6,680 nt of DNA from Chloroflexi bacterium RBG_13_46_14. GTDB taxonomy: Bacteria; Chloroflexota; Dehalococcoidia; Dehalococcoidales; UBA2162. The stretch covers positions 1-6,680 of the forward strand of contig MGML01000152.1 of the NCBI GenBank assembly GCA_001796415.1. The letters are read 5' to 3'. Positions 1 through 5,890 of this stretch are shown piece by piece. Within the stretch, counting starts at the first letter, position 1, and each line of letters begins with the position of its first letter. The notes under the pieces are model-generated. The model saw only the letters and a list, made by a program, of their open reading frames with translations, was not told the DNA's origin and made no database searches. Position numbers and translations under genes: made by a program.

Positions 1-181
1 ATTGATATTGTATTATTCGGCGATGTAATCGCCTTAAGTTCGCTGCAGCCCTTATCTTTCGCGGTTGCGGTAAATACTCGTACAGGGCGCGTCCAACCCC
101 TCTTTTTCGATGTGACGCCCTTACACCGATGAATTTTACATAGGCTGTGGGAGTAGTCTGCGAATATAGTCCGAATATTTC
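1..181 (-). pseudogene. GNAT-family N-acetyltransferase remnant, N-terminally truncated and frameshifted
   Basis: Reading the minus strand immediately after the dapA stop gives a recognisable piece of a GNAT acetyltransferase fold. The segment AYVKFIGV (145-122) is the core beta strand. RKRGVGRALY (109-80) is the acetyl-CoA binding motif R-x-x-G-x-G with its following helix. At the T-run 72-74 the reading frame must shift: the next GNAT-like residues, KGCSELKAITSP, lie in another frame and run on to the left edge. One missing T in TAT-TT(T)-ACC would explain this. The first half of the domain, normally about 50-60 residues before this strand, is absent: the homology starts right at the dapA TAG, and I found no in-frame ATG and no ribosome binding site. 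The region shows a domain fragment with two lesions, so I call it a pseudogene; the product would not be a working enzyme. A sequencing error could explain the frameshift but not the missing N-terminus. The substrate is unknown. The rest of the gene lies outside the window. Confidence 0.72.
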
Positions 182-1072
182 CTAGACCGGCAAGTCTATC
201 TTGTATTTTTTCACCACGTCCATTATCTGTGCCGCCGTCTTCTCATCCGGCTCGCACAGGGGAAGGCGCGTACCTCCAACTCTGAAACCAACCTGGTTTA
301 TCGCGTATTTCACCGGTATCGGATTGGCGATGATAAAGAGTACGTTGACCAGCGGCAGCAGATGCCGGTGTATCTCGGCTGCTTTGCCTGTTTCTCCGTC
401 AAGGAATGCATATATCATTTCGCTTATCTGTTTTCCGACCAGGTGTGAAGCAACGCTGATTACGCCGTATCCGCCCAGGGCAAGGACGTTCAGTGTATCG
501 GAATCATTACCGCTCCAGACATAAAAATCATCCCTGGTCCGGCTTATGGTATGTGAGACCTGTTGCATATCACCACTGGCTTCCTTTACACCGATAATAT
601 TATCGATCTCACTCAGCCTGACAATCGTATCGACGGTAAGACTCCGTACCGTTCGTGAAGGTACATTATAGAGAATACAGGGCAGGCTGGTGCTGTCAGC
701 AATAGTCTTGAAATGGCGGTACAGTCCTTCCTGGGTGGGGTTGTTATAATACGGTACCACCAGCAGGCAGGCATCTACTCCTATCTTCTCGGCGCCTTTC
801 GTGGCAGCAACGGCTTCAGCGGTACTGTTGCTGCCGGTTCCAGCCACGACGGCACCGCGGTCACCGACTGCTTGCTTGACAACCCTGAATAGTTCGTATT
901 CTTCTTCACGGACAAGAGTTGGTGATTCACCGGTCGTCCCGACTACTACCAGCCCCTCGCTCCCGGAGTCCATTAACGCCAGGGCGAGCTTTTTCGCCTG
1001 ATCATAATCAACTTTCCCTTTATCGTCAAAGGGTGTTACCATTGCTGTCAGCATTCGTCCCGGTATTTTCAT
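182..1072 (-). CDS. dapA: 4-hydroxy-tetrahydrodipicolinate synthase
   Basis: This cytoplasmic enzyme condenses pyruvate with L-aspartate semialdehyde to 4-hydroxy-tetrahydrodipicolinate, the first committed step towards diaminopimelate and lysine. The 296-residue length is normal for the family. The TIM-barrel signature is complete: GTTGES (45-50) carries the active-site threonines, PYYNNPTQEG (107-116) the conserved tyrosine, YNVPSRT (135-141) the catalytic Tyr135 and the Arg140 that binds the semialdehyde carboxylate. GVKEASGD (161-168) holds Lys163, which forms the Schiff base with pyruvate. The ATG lies one nucleotide after the asd TAA. Its Shine-Dalgarno AGAGGA (1080-1085) sits inside the asd 3' end, 7 nt ahead, so translation is probably coupled. 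It stops at TAG (182-184) and appears to be the last intact gene of the run. Related aldolase-type lyases (N-acetylneuraminate lyase, KDG aldolase) share the fold, but the motifs and the dapB-asd context favour DapA. Confidence 0.97.
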   Translation of the reverse strand: MKIPGRMLTAMVTPFDDKGKVDYDQAKKLALALMDSGSEGLVVVGTTGESPTLVREEEYELFRVVKQAVGDRGAVVAGTGSNSTAEAVAATKGAEKIGVDACLLVVPYYNNPTQEGLYRHFKTIADSTSLPCILYNVPSRTVRSLTVDTIVRLSEIDNIIGVKEASGDMQQVSHTISRTRDDFYVWSGNDSDTLNVLALGGYGVISVASHLVGKQISEMIYAFLDGETGKAAEIHRHLLPLVNVLFIIANPIPVKYAINQVGFRVGGTRLPLCEPDEKTAAQIMDVVKKYKIDLPV

Positions 1073-1073
1073 T

Positions 1074-2102
1074 TTACCGTCCTCTTGGGCGAACCCAATC
1101 TCTTTTTATCATCTCTTCGGCTATCTGTACCGCGTTCAGAGCAGCACCTTTCCGAAGATTATCCGCAACGATCCACATTGCCAGACCTCTAGTATTCGAG
1201 GCATCCTGACGAATGCGTCCCACGAACGTCTCGTCCGTTCCGGCACATGGCCAGGCCTGGGGATAAAGGCTGATAACCGGGTCATCGAGCACCTTTACTC
1301 CGGGTGCCCGTGATAGAATCTGCCTTGCGTCCTCGGGAAGCATAACATTGGTGAATTCAACGTGTACCGCTTCACTGTGACCTGTCAGCACCGGGACCCG
1401 CACGCAGGTCGCCGATATCGCTATCTCAGGAGCATGCATTATCTTCCTGGTCTCTTCGACCATTTTCCATTCTTCCTTGGTATATCCGTTATCCATGAAT
1501 ACACCGATTTCCGGAAGGGCATTAAAAGCGATCTGGTGAGGATAAACGTGGGGTATAATATCCTTCCCTTCGAGTACCTGAGCAACCTGGGTTTTTAATT
1601 CTTCTACCGCCCGGATACCGGTACCGGAGACTGCCTGATAGGTATCGACTATGATCCGTTTAATTGGATTAACCTTATGCAGGGGATAAAGGGCAACCAC
1701 CATCTGTATGGTAGAACAGTTCGGATTGGCGATTATCCCTTTGTGTTTCCTGATATCTTCCGGATTGATTTCAGGTACCACCAGCGGTACATCCAGTTCC
1801 ATTCTCCAGGCAGAGCTGTTATCGATTACCACAGCTCCTGCTTTGGCGGCAATCGGTGAGAAATGTTTACTCGTGTCTCCTCCCGCCGAGAAAAGCGCTA
1901 TGTCTATATCATCGAATGATTCCGGAGTCGTTTCTTCAACCGTGAATTCCTGGTGATTGAAAAAGAGTTTCTTGCCTGCTGATCGATAGGAAGCAAGCAT
2001 TTTTACCGACTTAATAGGTAAATTACGCTGCTCGAGGACTTTAATAAATTCACTTCCTACCAGTCCGGTAGCTCCAACTATCCCGAATCTGTACTCTTTC
2101 AT
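1074..2102 (-). CDS. asd: Aspartate-semialdehyde dehydrogenase
   Basis: Asd reduces beta-aspartyl phosphate to L-aspartate semialdehyde with NADPH. This is the branch-point step of the aspartate family and supplies DapA next door, as well as threonine and methionine synthesis. The 342-residue protein has the N-terminal nucleotide-binding loop GATGLVG (10-16), the SAGG segment (72-75), and the catalytic NPNCST motif with Cys129 as nucleophile. It also has SGTG (159-162), RVPVLTGHSEAVHVE with the acid/base His242, and a C-terminal DNLRKGAALNAVQIAE helix. These features match the bacterial Asd type in which the cysteine sits near residue 130. The ATG is 9 nt after the dapB stop. AGGA (2110-2113), overlapping that TAG, gives a 7-nt spacing, and a second AAGGA lies closer. 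The end overlaps the dapA ribosome binding site. Nothing essential is missing. Confidence 0.97.
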   Translation of the reverse strand: MKEYRFGIVGATGLVGSEFIKVLEQRNLPIKSVKMLASYRSAGKKLFFNHQEFTVEETTPESFDDIDIALFSAGGDTSKHFSPIAAKAGAVVIDNSSAWRMELDVPLVVPEINPEDIRKHKGIIANPNCSTIQMVVALYPLHKVNPIKRIIVDTYQAVSGTGIRAVEELKTQVAQVLEGKDIIPHVYPHQIAFNALPEIGVFMDNGYTKEEWKMVEETRKIMHAPEIAISATCVRVPVLTGHSEAVHVEFTNVMLPEDARQILSRAPGVKVLDDPVISLYPQAWPCAGTDETFVGRIRQDASNTRGLAMWIVADNLRKGAALNAVQIAEEMIKRDWVRPRGR

Positions 2103-2111
2103 CGATCCTTC

Positions 2112-2906
2112 CTATAAATCCAGTAGTTTATCAAGTCCGTATGTATAGCCTTTCTTCTTAACTACTTCTTTCACGGCGTATAAAACGCCCGGTGTATAAC
2201 ATTCGCGGTTTATCGTATCGTGTCTGATACTCAATGTCTGTCCGGCTGTGCCAAGGATAACCTCCTGGTGAGCCATCAGACCGGGCAATCTCACTGCGTG
2301 GATGGGAATTCCTTCTACTACCTGTCCCCTGCTTTTGAAGTTTTTATCACTGTCATAAGGGTCAGGAAACGGTTTACCTCTTTCCTCAGCCATTCCTTTT
2401 GCTGTTAGAAGGGCTGTTCCGGATGGTGCATCCGCCTTCTGGTTATGATGAAGCTCGATTATCTCGGCGAATTCCATGTATTTCGCGGCAATCCTGGCGA
2501 GATGCATCATCAGCACTGCTCCAAGAGCAAAATTAGGCGCTATCACTACTCCGGCACCGTTATCGACAGCAAGTTTCTCAAGTTCGGTCAGTTCGTTCGC
2601 TGAAAGGCCTGTCGTCCCGATGACCATGTTAACACCCTTCTTCAAGGCTAAACGGGCTGCAGGCATCGTAGCGTTCGCTACAGTGAAGTCTACCAATACA
2701 TCAGCGGGACACTTCTCAAGGATTTCATTGATATCGGTGGAGAGAGGTACTTCGCCCATTTCATCAGGTAATGAGAGACTCGTCTTCTTTGCCTCGATAT
2801 CAACCGCACCAACAAGTTGTGTCTCGGAATCACGACAAATAGCGGTAACGATCTCACGGCCTACTTTTCCAAGTGCACCCTGGACAATAACCCTTATCGG
2901 TTTCAT
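2112..2906 (-). CDS. dapB: 4-hydroxy-tetrahydrodipicolinate reductase
   Basis: DapB reduces the DapA product to tetrahydrodipicolinate with NAD(P)H, in the cytoplasm. At 264 residues it has the usual length. The Rossmann loop GALGKVG (10-16) opens the nucleotide-binding domain, followed by VDFT (72-75), GTTG (97-100) and APNF (123-126). The catalytic block ELHHNQKADAPSGTA (151-165) has the conserved His pair 153/154, Lys157 and the substrate-binding PSGT. IPIHAVRLPG and the strand HQEVILG belong to the C-terminal tetramerisation and substrate domain. The ATG has a strong AAGGAG (2914-2919) 7 nt upstream. It follows pnp by 20 nt and precedes asd by 9 nt, so the three lysine-pathway genes run in the order dapB-asd-dapA. 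The annotation is secure; NADH versus NADPH preference cannot be told from sequence reading alone. Confidence 0.97.
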   Translation of the reverse strand: MKPIRVIVQGALGKVGREIVTAICRDSETQLVGAVDIEAKKTSLSLPDEMGEVPLSTDINEILEKCPADVLVDFTVANATMPAARLALKKGVNMVIGTTGLSANELTELEKLAVDNGAGVVIAPNFALGAVLMMHLARIAAKYMEFAEIIELHHNQKADAPSGTALLTAKGMAEERGKPFPDPYDSDKNFKSRGQVVEGIPIHAVRLPGLMAHQEVILGTAGQTLSIRHDTINRECYTPGVLYAVKEVVKKKGYTYGLDKLLDL

Positions 2907-2926
2907 GGCTTCGCTCCTTGATTTTC

Positions 2927-5122
2927 CTATCGACGCTTATTCCGGAAATCCTGGGAGCGCTGGGGAGGACGTGAAGTACGTTGCGATCTGAACGGATAGT
3001 CTACCGAATTTGACCCACCATCCTTGCTCCCCGATTGACCGGTAGATTCTTCAAGTACGGCTCTCCTCGACAGGTTGACCCTGCCGAGGTTATCTATCTC
3101 TATAACCTTGACCATTATTTCGTCATCGACTTTAACGATGTCCTCTACACTGTTCACCCGGTAATCGGCGAGTTCGCTGATATGAACCAGACCTTCCTTG
3201 CCGGGGAGGATTTCTACCATCGCGCCGAAATTCAATATGCGTGTCACTTTTCCGGTGTAGACTGTTCCGACTTCAACTTCCCTGGTCATATTCTCGATAA
3301 TCGCGATAGCTTTACGCGCCGATGCTTCATCATTCGAGCCTATTAACACCGTTCCGGTATCATCGATATCGATAGTAGTCTTCGTCTCTTCAATAATTGA
3401 CCTGATTGTCTTACCACCGGGGCCGATGACGCTGCCGATTTTTTCGGTAGGTATCGTCAGTTTATATACTCTCGGTGCGTATAGACTCATTTCGGTACGG
3501 CTTTCGCTGATGGTTTCGTTCATCACTCCGAGTATATGAAGCCGTGCTTCCTTTGCCTGCTGGAGAGTTTTTTCAACTATCTCAGCGGACAATCCTTTTA
3601 TTTTTGTATCCATCTGGAGACCGGTTATTCCTTCCGAAGTCCCGGCAACCTTGAAATCCATATCGCCGTAGTTATCTTCAGTACCTTCTATATCGGTCAG
3701 TATGGCATATTTCCCGTTTTCATCCGTGATCAGTCCCATCGCGATGCCGGCTACCGCTCTTTTTATCGGTATGCCCGCGTCCATAAGCGAAAGGCTTGAA
3801 GCGCAGACACTTGCCATCGAGGTACTCCCACTCGAGCTTAATACCTCTGAGACAAGCCTGATGGTATACGGAAAATCCTCGTCCTTAGGTAATACCGCCT
3901 GGAGAGAACGTTCGGCCAGGGCGCCGTGCCCGATTTCACGACGACTCGGTGTGCCGATACGCCTTGCCTCGCCGGTCGAGAACGGCGGGAAATTGTAATG
4001 GTGAATAAACCGTTTGGTATCTTCGATACCAAGCCCGTCAAGCTGCTGCTCTTTCCTGGTCGATCCCAGAGTAGTTATCGTCATTACCTGGGTCTGGCCA
4101 CGGGTAAACAGACCTGAACCGTGGGTACGCGGCAGCAGTCCGACCTGGCAGTCCAGTTCCCTTACCTCGGTTAAACCTCTTCCGCTTATCCTCCGTCCTT
4201 TTTCAAGGATACTCTTCCTTATCTCATTCTTAATATTCTTGTCGAGGACGGTGTAAATTTCACCTTCCTGGATATCTTCAAGGTTTTCTACCAGGTCTCT
4301 GGAAATTTCAGAAATTTCATTATCACGCTGCGTTTTGTCGGCGTTACTAAGGGCCTCAGCGAGTTTTTCTCCGATTCTGGTTGAGACAGCTTCATAAACA
4401 TCAGGAGATATTTCCTGCTGTGTAACTTCAATCTTCGGTTTCCCGAAAGCCTGCTGCAACTGTTCCTGGAGCCTGATAATATCCTGATTTGCTTCGTGAC
4501 CCATCATTATGGCTTTAACCACAATATCTTCGGCAACCTCGTTAGCTCCTGCTTCAACCATCACGACACAATCTTTCGTGCTGGCTACGACCAGGTCAAG
4601 ATCACTTTCCTCAAGCTGCGAAAGCGTCGGGTTCAGTATTAGTTCGCCGTTCAGGTAACCCACACAAACGCTGCTGACCGGTCCATCGAAAGGAATCCTG
4701 GACATCATCAGGACCGTCGAACTGCCTATTATAGACAGAAGATCGGCGTCGTTTTCAAGGTCTGCCGACAGCACGGTGATAACCAGCTGTATATCCCTGC
4801 GCCAGTCCTTGGGCAGTAAAGGCCGAAGCGGCCGGTCCGTCATACGGCAGGCCAGCGTTGCTTCCTGGGTCGGACGTCCTTCTCTGCGAATAAAACCGCC
4901 GGGTATTTTACCGGCGGCGTACAATCTCTCTTCGTAATCGACAGTTAATGGGAGAAAATCCACTCCCTCCCTGGGTTCCTCGCTGATACAGAGGGTTACG
5001 AGTACTACCGTATCTCCATACCGGACCGTAACGGCGGCTTCCGCCTGTCCGGCTATTCTTCCTGTTTCAATGATAAGCCACCTGCCGCCGACTTCACATT
5101 CATATGCCTGGGGTGTTAACAA
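2927..5122 (-). CDS. pnp: Polyribonucleotide nucleotidyltransferase (PNPase)
   Basis: PNPase is a trimeric 3'-5' exoribonuclease that uses phosphate to release nucleoside diphosphates, and can also add tails. The 731 residues contain two RNase PH-like halves: about 12-235 with VRYGDTVVLVT, FIRREGRPT and RMTDRPLRPL, and about 320-545 with RTHGSGLFTRGQTQ and the SSSGSTSMASVCASS segment. An alpha-helical linker (about 240-310) separates them. The acidic cluster DIEGTEDNYGDMDFKVAGT (477-495) belongs to the catalytic core. A KH domain (about 551-612, loop GPGG 567-570), an S1 domain (about 617-687, GKVTRILNFGAMVEI) and a polar, arginine-rich tail (690-731) complete it. The start is TTG (5120-5122), chosen because AGGAG (5129-5133) stands 6 nt upstream and the protein then opens in the family manner (LTPQAYECEVGG). 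It follows rpsO by 35 nt, the widely conserved rpsO-pnp pairing. Length and domain order are normal. Confidence 0.97.
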   Translation of the reverse strand: MLTPQAYECEVGGRWLIIETGRIAGQAEAAVTVRYGDTVVLVTLCISEEPREGVDFLPLTVDYEERLYAAGKIPGGFIRREGRPTQEATLACRMTDRPLRPLLPKDWRRDIQLVITVLSADLENDADLLSIIGSSTVLMMSRIPFDGPVSSVCVGYLNGELILNPTLSQLEESDLDLVVASTKDCVVMVEAGANEVAEDIVVKAIMMGHEANQDIIRLQEQLQQAFGKPKIEVTQQEISPDVYEAVSTRIGEKLAEALSNADKTQRDNEISEISRDLVENLEDIQEGEIYTVLDKNIKNEIRKSILEKGRRISGRGLTEVRELDCQVGLLPRTHGSGLFTRGQTQVMTITTLGSTRKEQQLDGLGIEDTKRFIHHYNFPPFSTGEARRIGTPSRREIGHGALAERSLQAVLPKDEDFPYTIRLVSEVLSSSGSTSMASVCASSLSLMDAGIPIKRAVAGIAMGLITDENGKYAILTDIEGTEDNYGDMDFKVAGTSEGITGLQMDTKIKGLSAEIVEKTLQQAKEARLHILGVMNETISESRTEMSLYAPRVYKLTIPTEKIGSVIGPGGKTIRSIIEETKTTIDIDDTGTVLIGSNDEASARKAIAIIENMTREVEVGTVYTGKVTRILNFGAMVEILPGKEGLVHISELADYRVNSVEDIVKVDDEIMVKVIEIDNLGRVNLSRRAVLEESTGQSGSKDGGSNSVDYPFRSQRTSRPPQRSQDFRNKRR

Positions 5123-5157
5123 AATATACTCCTAATTTTATGATTTTACTCATCCGT

Positions 5158-5421
5158 TTATTTTCGCAGTCCAAGCTGCTTTATTAAGGTGCGGTACCGC
5201 TGAACGTCTTCGTTCATCAGGTAGGCAAGCAGCCTTCTTCTCTTGCCTACAAGTTTAATCAGCCCGAGCTGGGTATGGTAATCGTGCCTGTGGATGGCCA
5301 TGTGCCCGGTAAGCTGGTTGATTCTTTCCGTAAGTATGGCTACCTGTACTTCAGTAGAGCCTGTATCGCCCTTCTGATGGGCGAATTTCTCAATGATTTC
5401 TGTTTTCTTGACTTTATCCAA
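5158..5421 (-). CDS. rpsO: 30S ribosomal protein S15
   Basis: S15 binds 16S rRNA at the three-way junction of the central domain and is an early assembly protein of the 30S subunit. The 87 residues are close to the usual 88-89. Family blocks are present: [20 protein letters not shown] (15-34), the RNA-binding stretch around [11 protein letters not shown] (44-54), [11 protein letters not shown] (58-68) and the C-terminus QLGLRK. The start is TTG (5419-5421), supported by AGGAG (5431-5435) 9 nt upstream; there is no alternative ATG that keeps the conserved N-terminus. It is the first gene of the minus-strand operon, with an extended -10 promoter about 75 nt upstream of the start codon. In E. 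coli S15 represses its own translation by binding its leader; whether that holds here is not shown, though a small hairpin surrounds this ribosome binding site. Confidence 0.97.
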   Translation of the reverse strand: MDKVKKTEIIEKFAHQKGDTGSTEVQVAILTERINQLTGHMAIHRHDYHTQLGLIKLVGKRRRLLAYLMNEDVQRYRTLIKQLGLRK

Positions 5422-5422
5422 A

Positions 5423-5439
5423 TTACACTACTCCTGTAA
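5423..5439 (-). promoter_or_regulatory. Candidate hairpin presenting the rpsO Shine-Dalgarno in its loop
   Basis: On the minus strand TTAC (5436-5439) can pair with GTAA (5423-5426), leaving a 9-nt loop AGGAGTAGT (5427-5435) that contains the rpsO Shine-Dalgarno. The TTG start begins one base after the hairpin. Four pairs, plus a possible G-U, are weak on their own, so this is only a candidate site for autogenous control by S15, inferred from S15 control in other bacteria. Confidence 0.25.
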
Positions 5440-5474
5440 CAATATTTTCAATTAAAACTGTTTCCCGATTCTTG

Positions 5475-5483
5475 AGTATAACA
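5475..5483 (-). promoter_or_regulatory. Second possible extended -10 element ahead of rpsO
   Basis: The minus strand reads TGT-TATACT (TG at 5482-5483, hexamer 5475-5480), a one-mismatch -10 with the TGn extension, 19 nt downstream of the perfect TGC-TATAAT. No recognisable -35 stands upstream. It may be a secondary start site of the same operon near 5468, or chance in AT-rich DNA. Confidence 0.3.
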
Positions 5484-5493
5484 TAAAAATGAG

Positions 5494-5502
5494 ATTATAG
5501 CA
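5494..5502 (-). promoter_or_regulatory. Extended -10 promoter of the rpsO-pnp-dapB-asd-dapA operon
   Basis: The minus strand reads TGC-TATAAT here: a perfect -10 hexamer (5494-5499) with the TGn extension (5500-5502). The -35 position at 17-nt spacing (5517-5522) reads GGATTA and is poor, which is common for extended -10 promoters. Transcription would begin near 5487 and give a leader of about 66 nt to the rpsO TTG. No second coding gene lies between this site and rpsO. A weaker extended -10 lies just downstream. Confidence 0.6.
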
Positions 5503-5535
5503 CGAACCTGTACACATAATCCTAATATCGAAGTA

Positions 5536-5625
5536 CTAAATCCTAAACAAATTCGAATACCAAAATACAAATGTTTTAATAATTTGGGATTTGATATTGT
5601 TTAGAGATTAGGAATTAGGATTTAG
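5536..5625. repeat. AT-rich imperfect inverted repeat (hairpin element)
   Basis: The outer arms CTAAATCCTAA (5536-5546) and TTAGGATTTAG (5615-5625) are exact reverse complements. Inside, CTAAACAA (5543-5550) pairs with TTGTTTAG (5597-5604). The whole stretches 5547-5564 and 5583-5600 match at 14 of 18 positions around an 18-nt loop. The right arm carries about 10 extra bases including a second ATTAGG copy. The stretch is much poorer in G and C than the flanking genes and encodes nothing evident. It looks like a dispersed palindromic or MITE-like intergenic element, or a decayed one; no transposase or target duplication is visible. It ends close to the -35 zone of the rpsO promoter. Confidence 0.5.
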
Positions 5626-5671
5626 AATTTCTAATAAATAGCAGCGGTTCTGGCTGGAGAGGGGGTTTATT

Positions 5672-5700
5672 TTGAGCGGGAGATCATCGATTACTATACT
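5672..5700 (+). promoter_or_regulatory. Candidate promoter for the MFS transporter gene
   Basis: TTGAGC (5672-5677) and TATACT (5695-5700) stand 17 nt apart on the plus strand, with 4 of 6 and 5 of 6 matches to the sigma-70 consensus. A start near 5707 would give a leader of about 180 nt before the GTG at 5888, and that leader would contain the nested palindromes at 5747-5794. TTGACT (5708-5713) just downstream has no good -10 partner. This is a pattern match only. Confidence 0.4.
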
Positions 5701-5746
5701 TTTTGTCTTGACTAAAATATAAACGGAATGATAGAGTCTCCTGTAT

Positions 5747-5794
5747 GAACGGGATATGACGCGTCAACCTAAGATATATCAGATATATCCGTTC
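5747..5794. repeat. Nested palindromes upstream of the MFS gene, candidate operator or leader hairpin
   Basis: GAACGGGATAT (5747-5757) is the reverse complement of ATATCCGTTC (5785-5794) except for one extra G, giving a 10-bp stem around 27 nt. Inside lie the perfect 10-bp palindrome TGACGCGTCA (5757-5766) and two copies of the palindrome GATATATC (5773-5780 and 5782-5789) separated by one A. No T-run follows on either strand, so this is not an intrinsic terminator. The density of dyads suggests a protein-binding operator or a structured mRNA leader for the downstream gene. Confidence 0.4.
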
Positions 5795-5872
5795 TTCGCT
5801 CTATAAAACGCAGTATCTTCCTGCTGGCTCATTTGTATTGTGTGCCATCTCCGTTCATCACCAGGCCTTCAT

Positions 5873-5890
5873 GGAGGTGGTGAACCGGTG
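5873..5890 (+). promoter_or_regulatory. Ribosome binding site and GTG start of the MFS gene
   Basis: GGAGGT (5873-5878) is a near-perfect Shine-Dalgarno. Its GGAGG core ends 10 nt before GTG (5888-5890), slightly long but usable. The site decides the start because the protein that follows begins at the usual distance from the first membrane helix of this transporter type. The ATG at 5871 opens only a six-codon frame that stops at 5889-5891. Confidence 0.65.

Larger units (their letters stand above)
5422..5887. other. Divergent intergenic region between rpsO and the MFS gene
   Basis: No coding sequence with a ribosome binding site and recognisable product is seen here on either strand. The region contains the rpsO leader and promoters on its left, the AT-rich inverted repeat in the middle, and a plus-strand promoter candidate with the nested palindromes on its right. 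The remaining stretches, such as 5641-5671 (G-rich) and 5795-5870, show nothing I can name. No tRNA or other RNA gene was recognised. Confidence 0.7.

Noticed and set aside
86..120. GGGCG and CGCCC arms on the minus strand as a terminator after dapA
   Set aside because: Only about five pairs around a long loop, no T-run follows, and the bases belong to the GNAT motif region. No convincing operon terminator is visible before the left edge.
3838..4041. A 67-codon minus-strand frame inside pnp
   Set aside because: It overlaps the intact, conserved catalytic region of PNPase in another frame and has no family resemblance.
201..4256. Numerous plus-strand open frames of 60-171 codons across the dap-pnp region
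   Set aside because: Each lies opposite a well-conserved minus-strand gene, and none shows a domain or a reason to be translated.
5708..5736. TTGACT as the -35 of the MFS promoter
   Set aside because: The hexamer is good, but at 15-18 nt spacing only ATAGAG/GATAGA-like sequences follow, poorer than the TTGAGC/TATACT pair just upstream.
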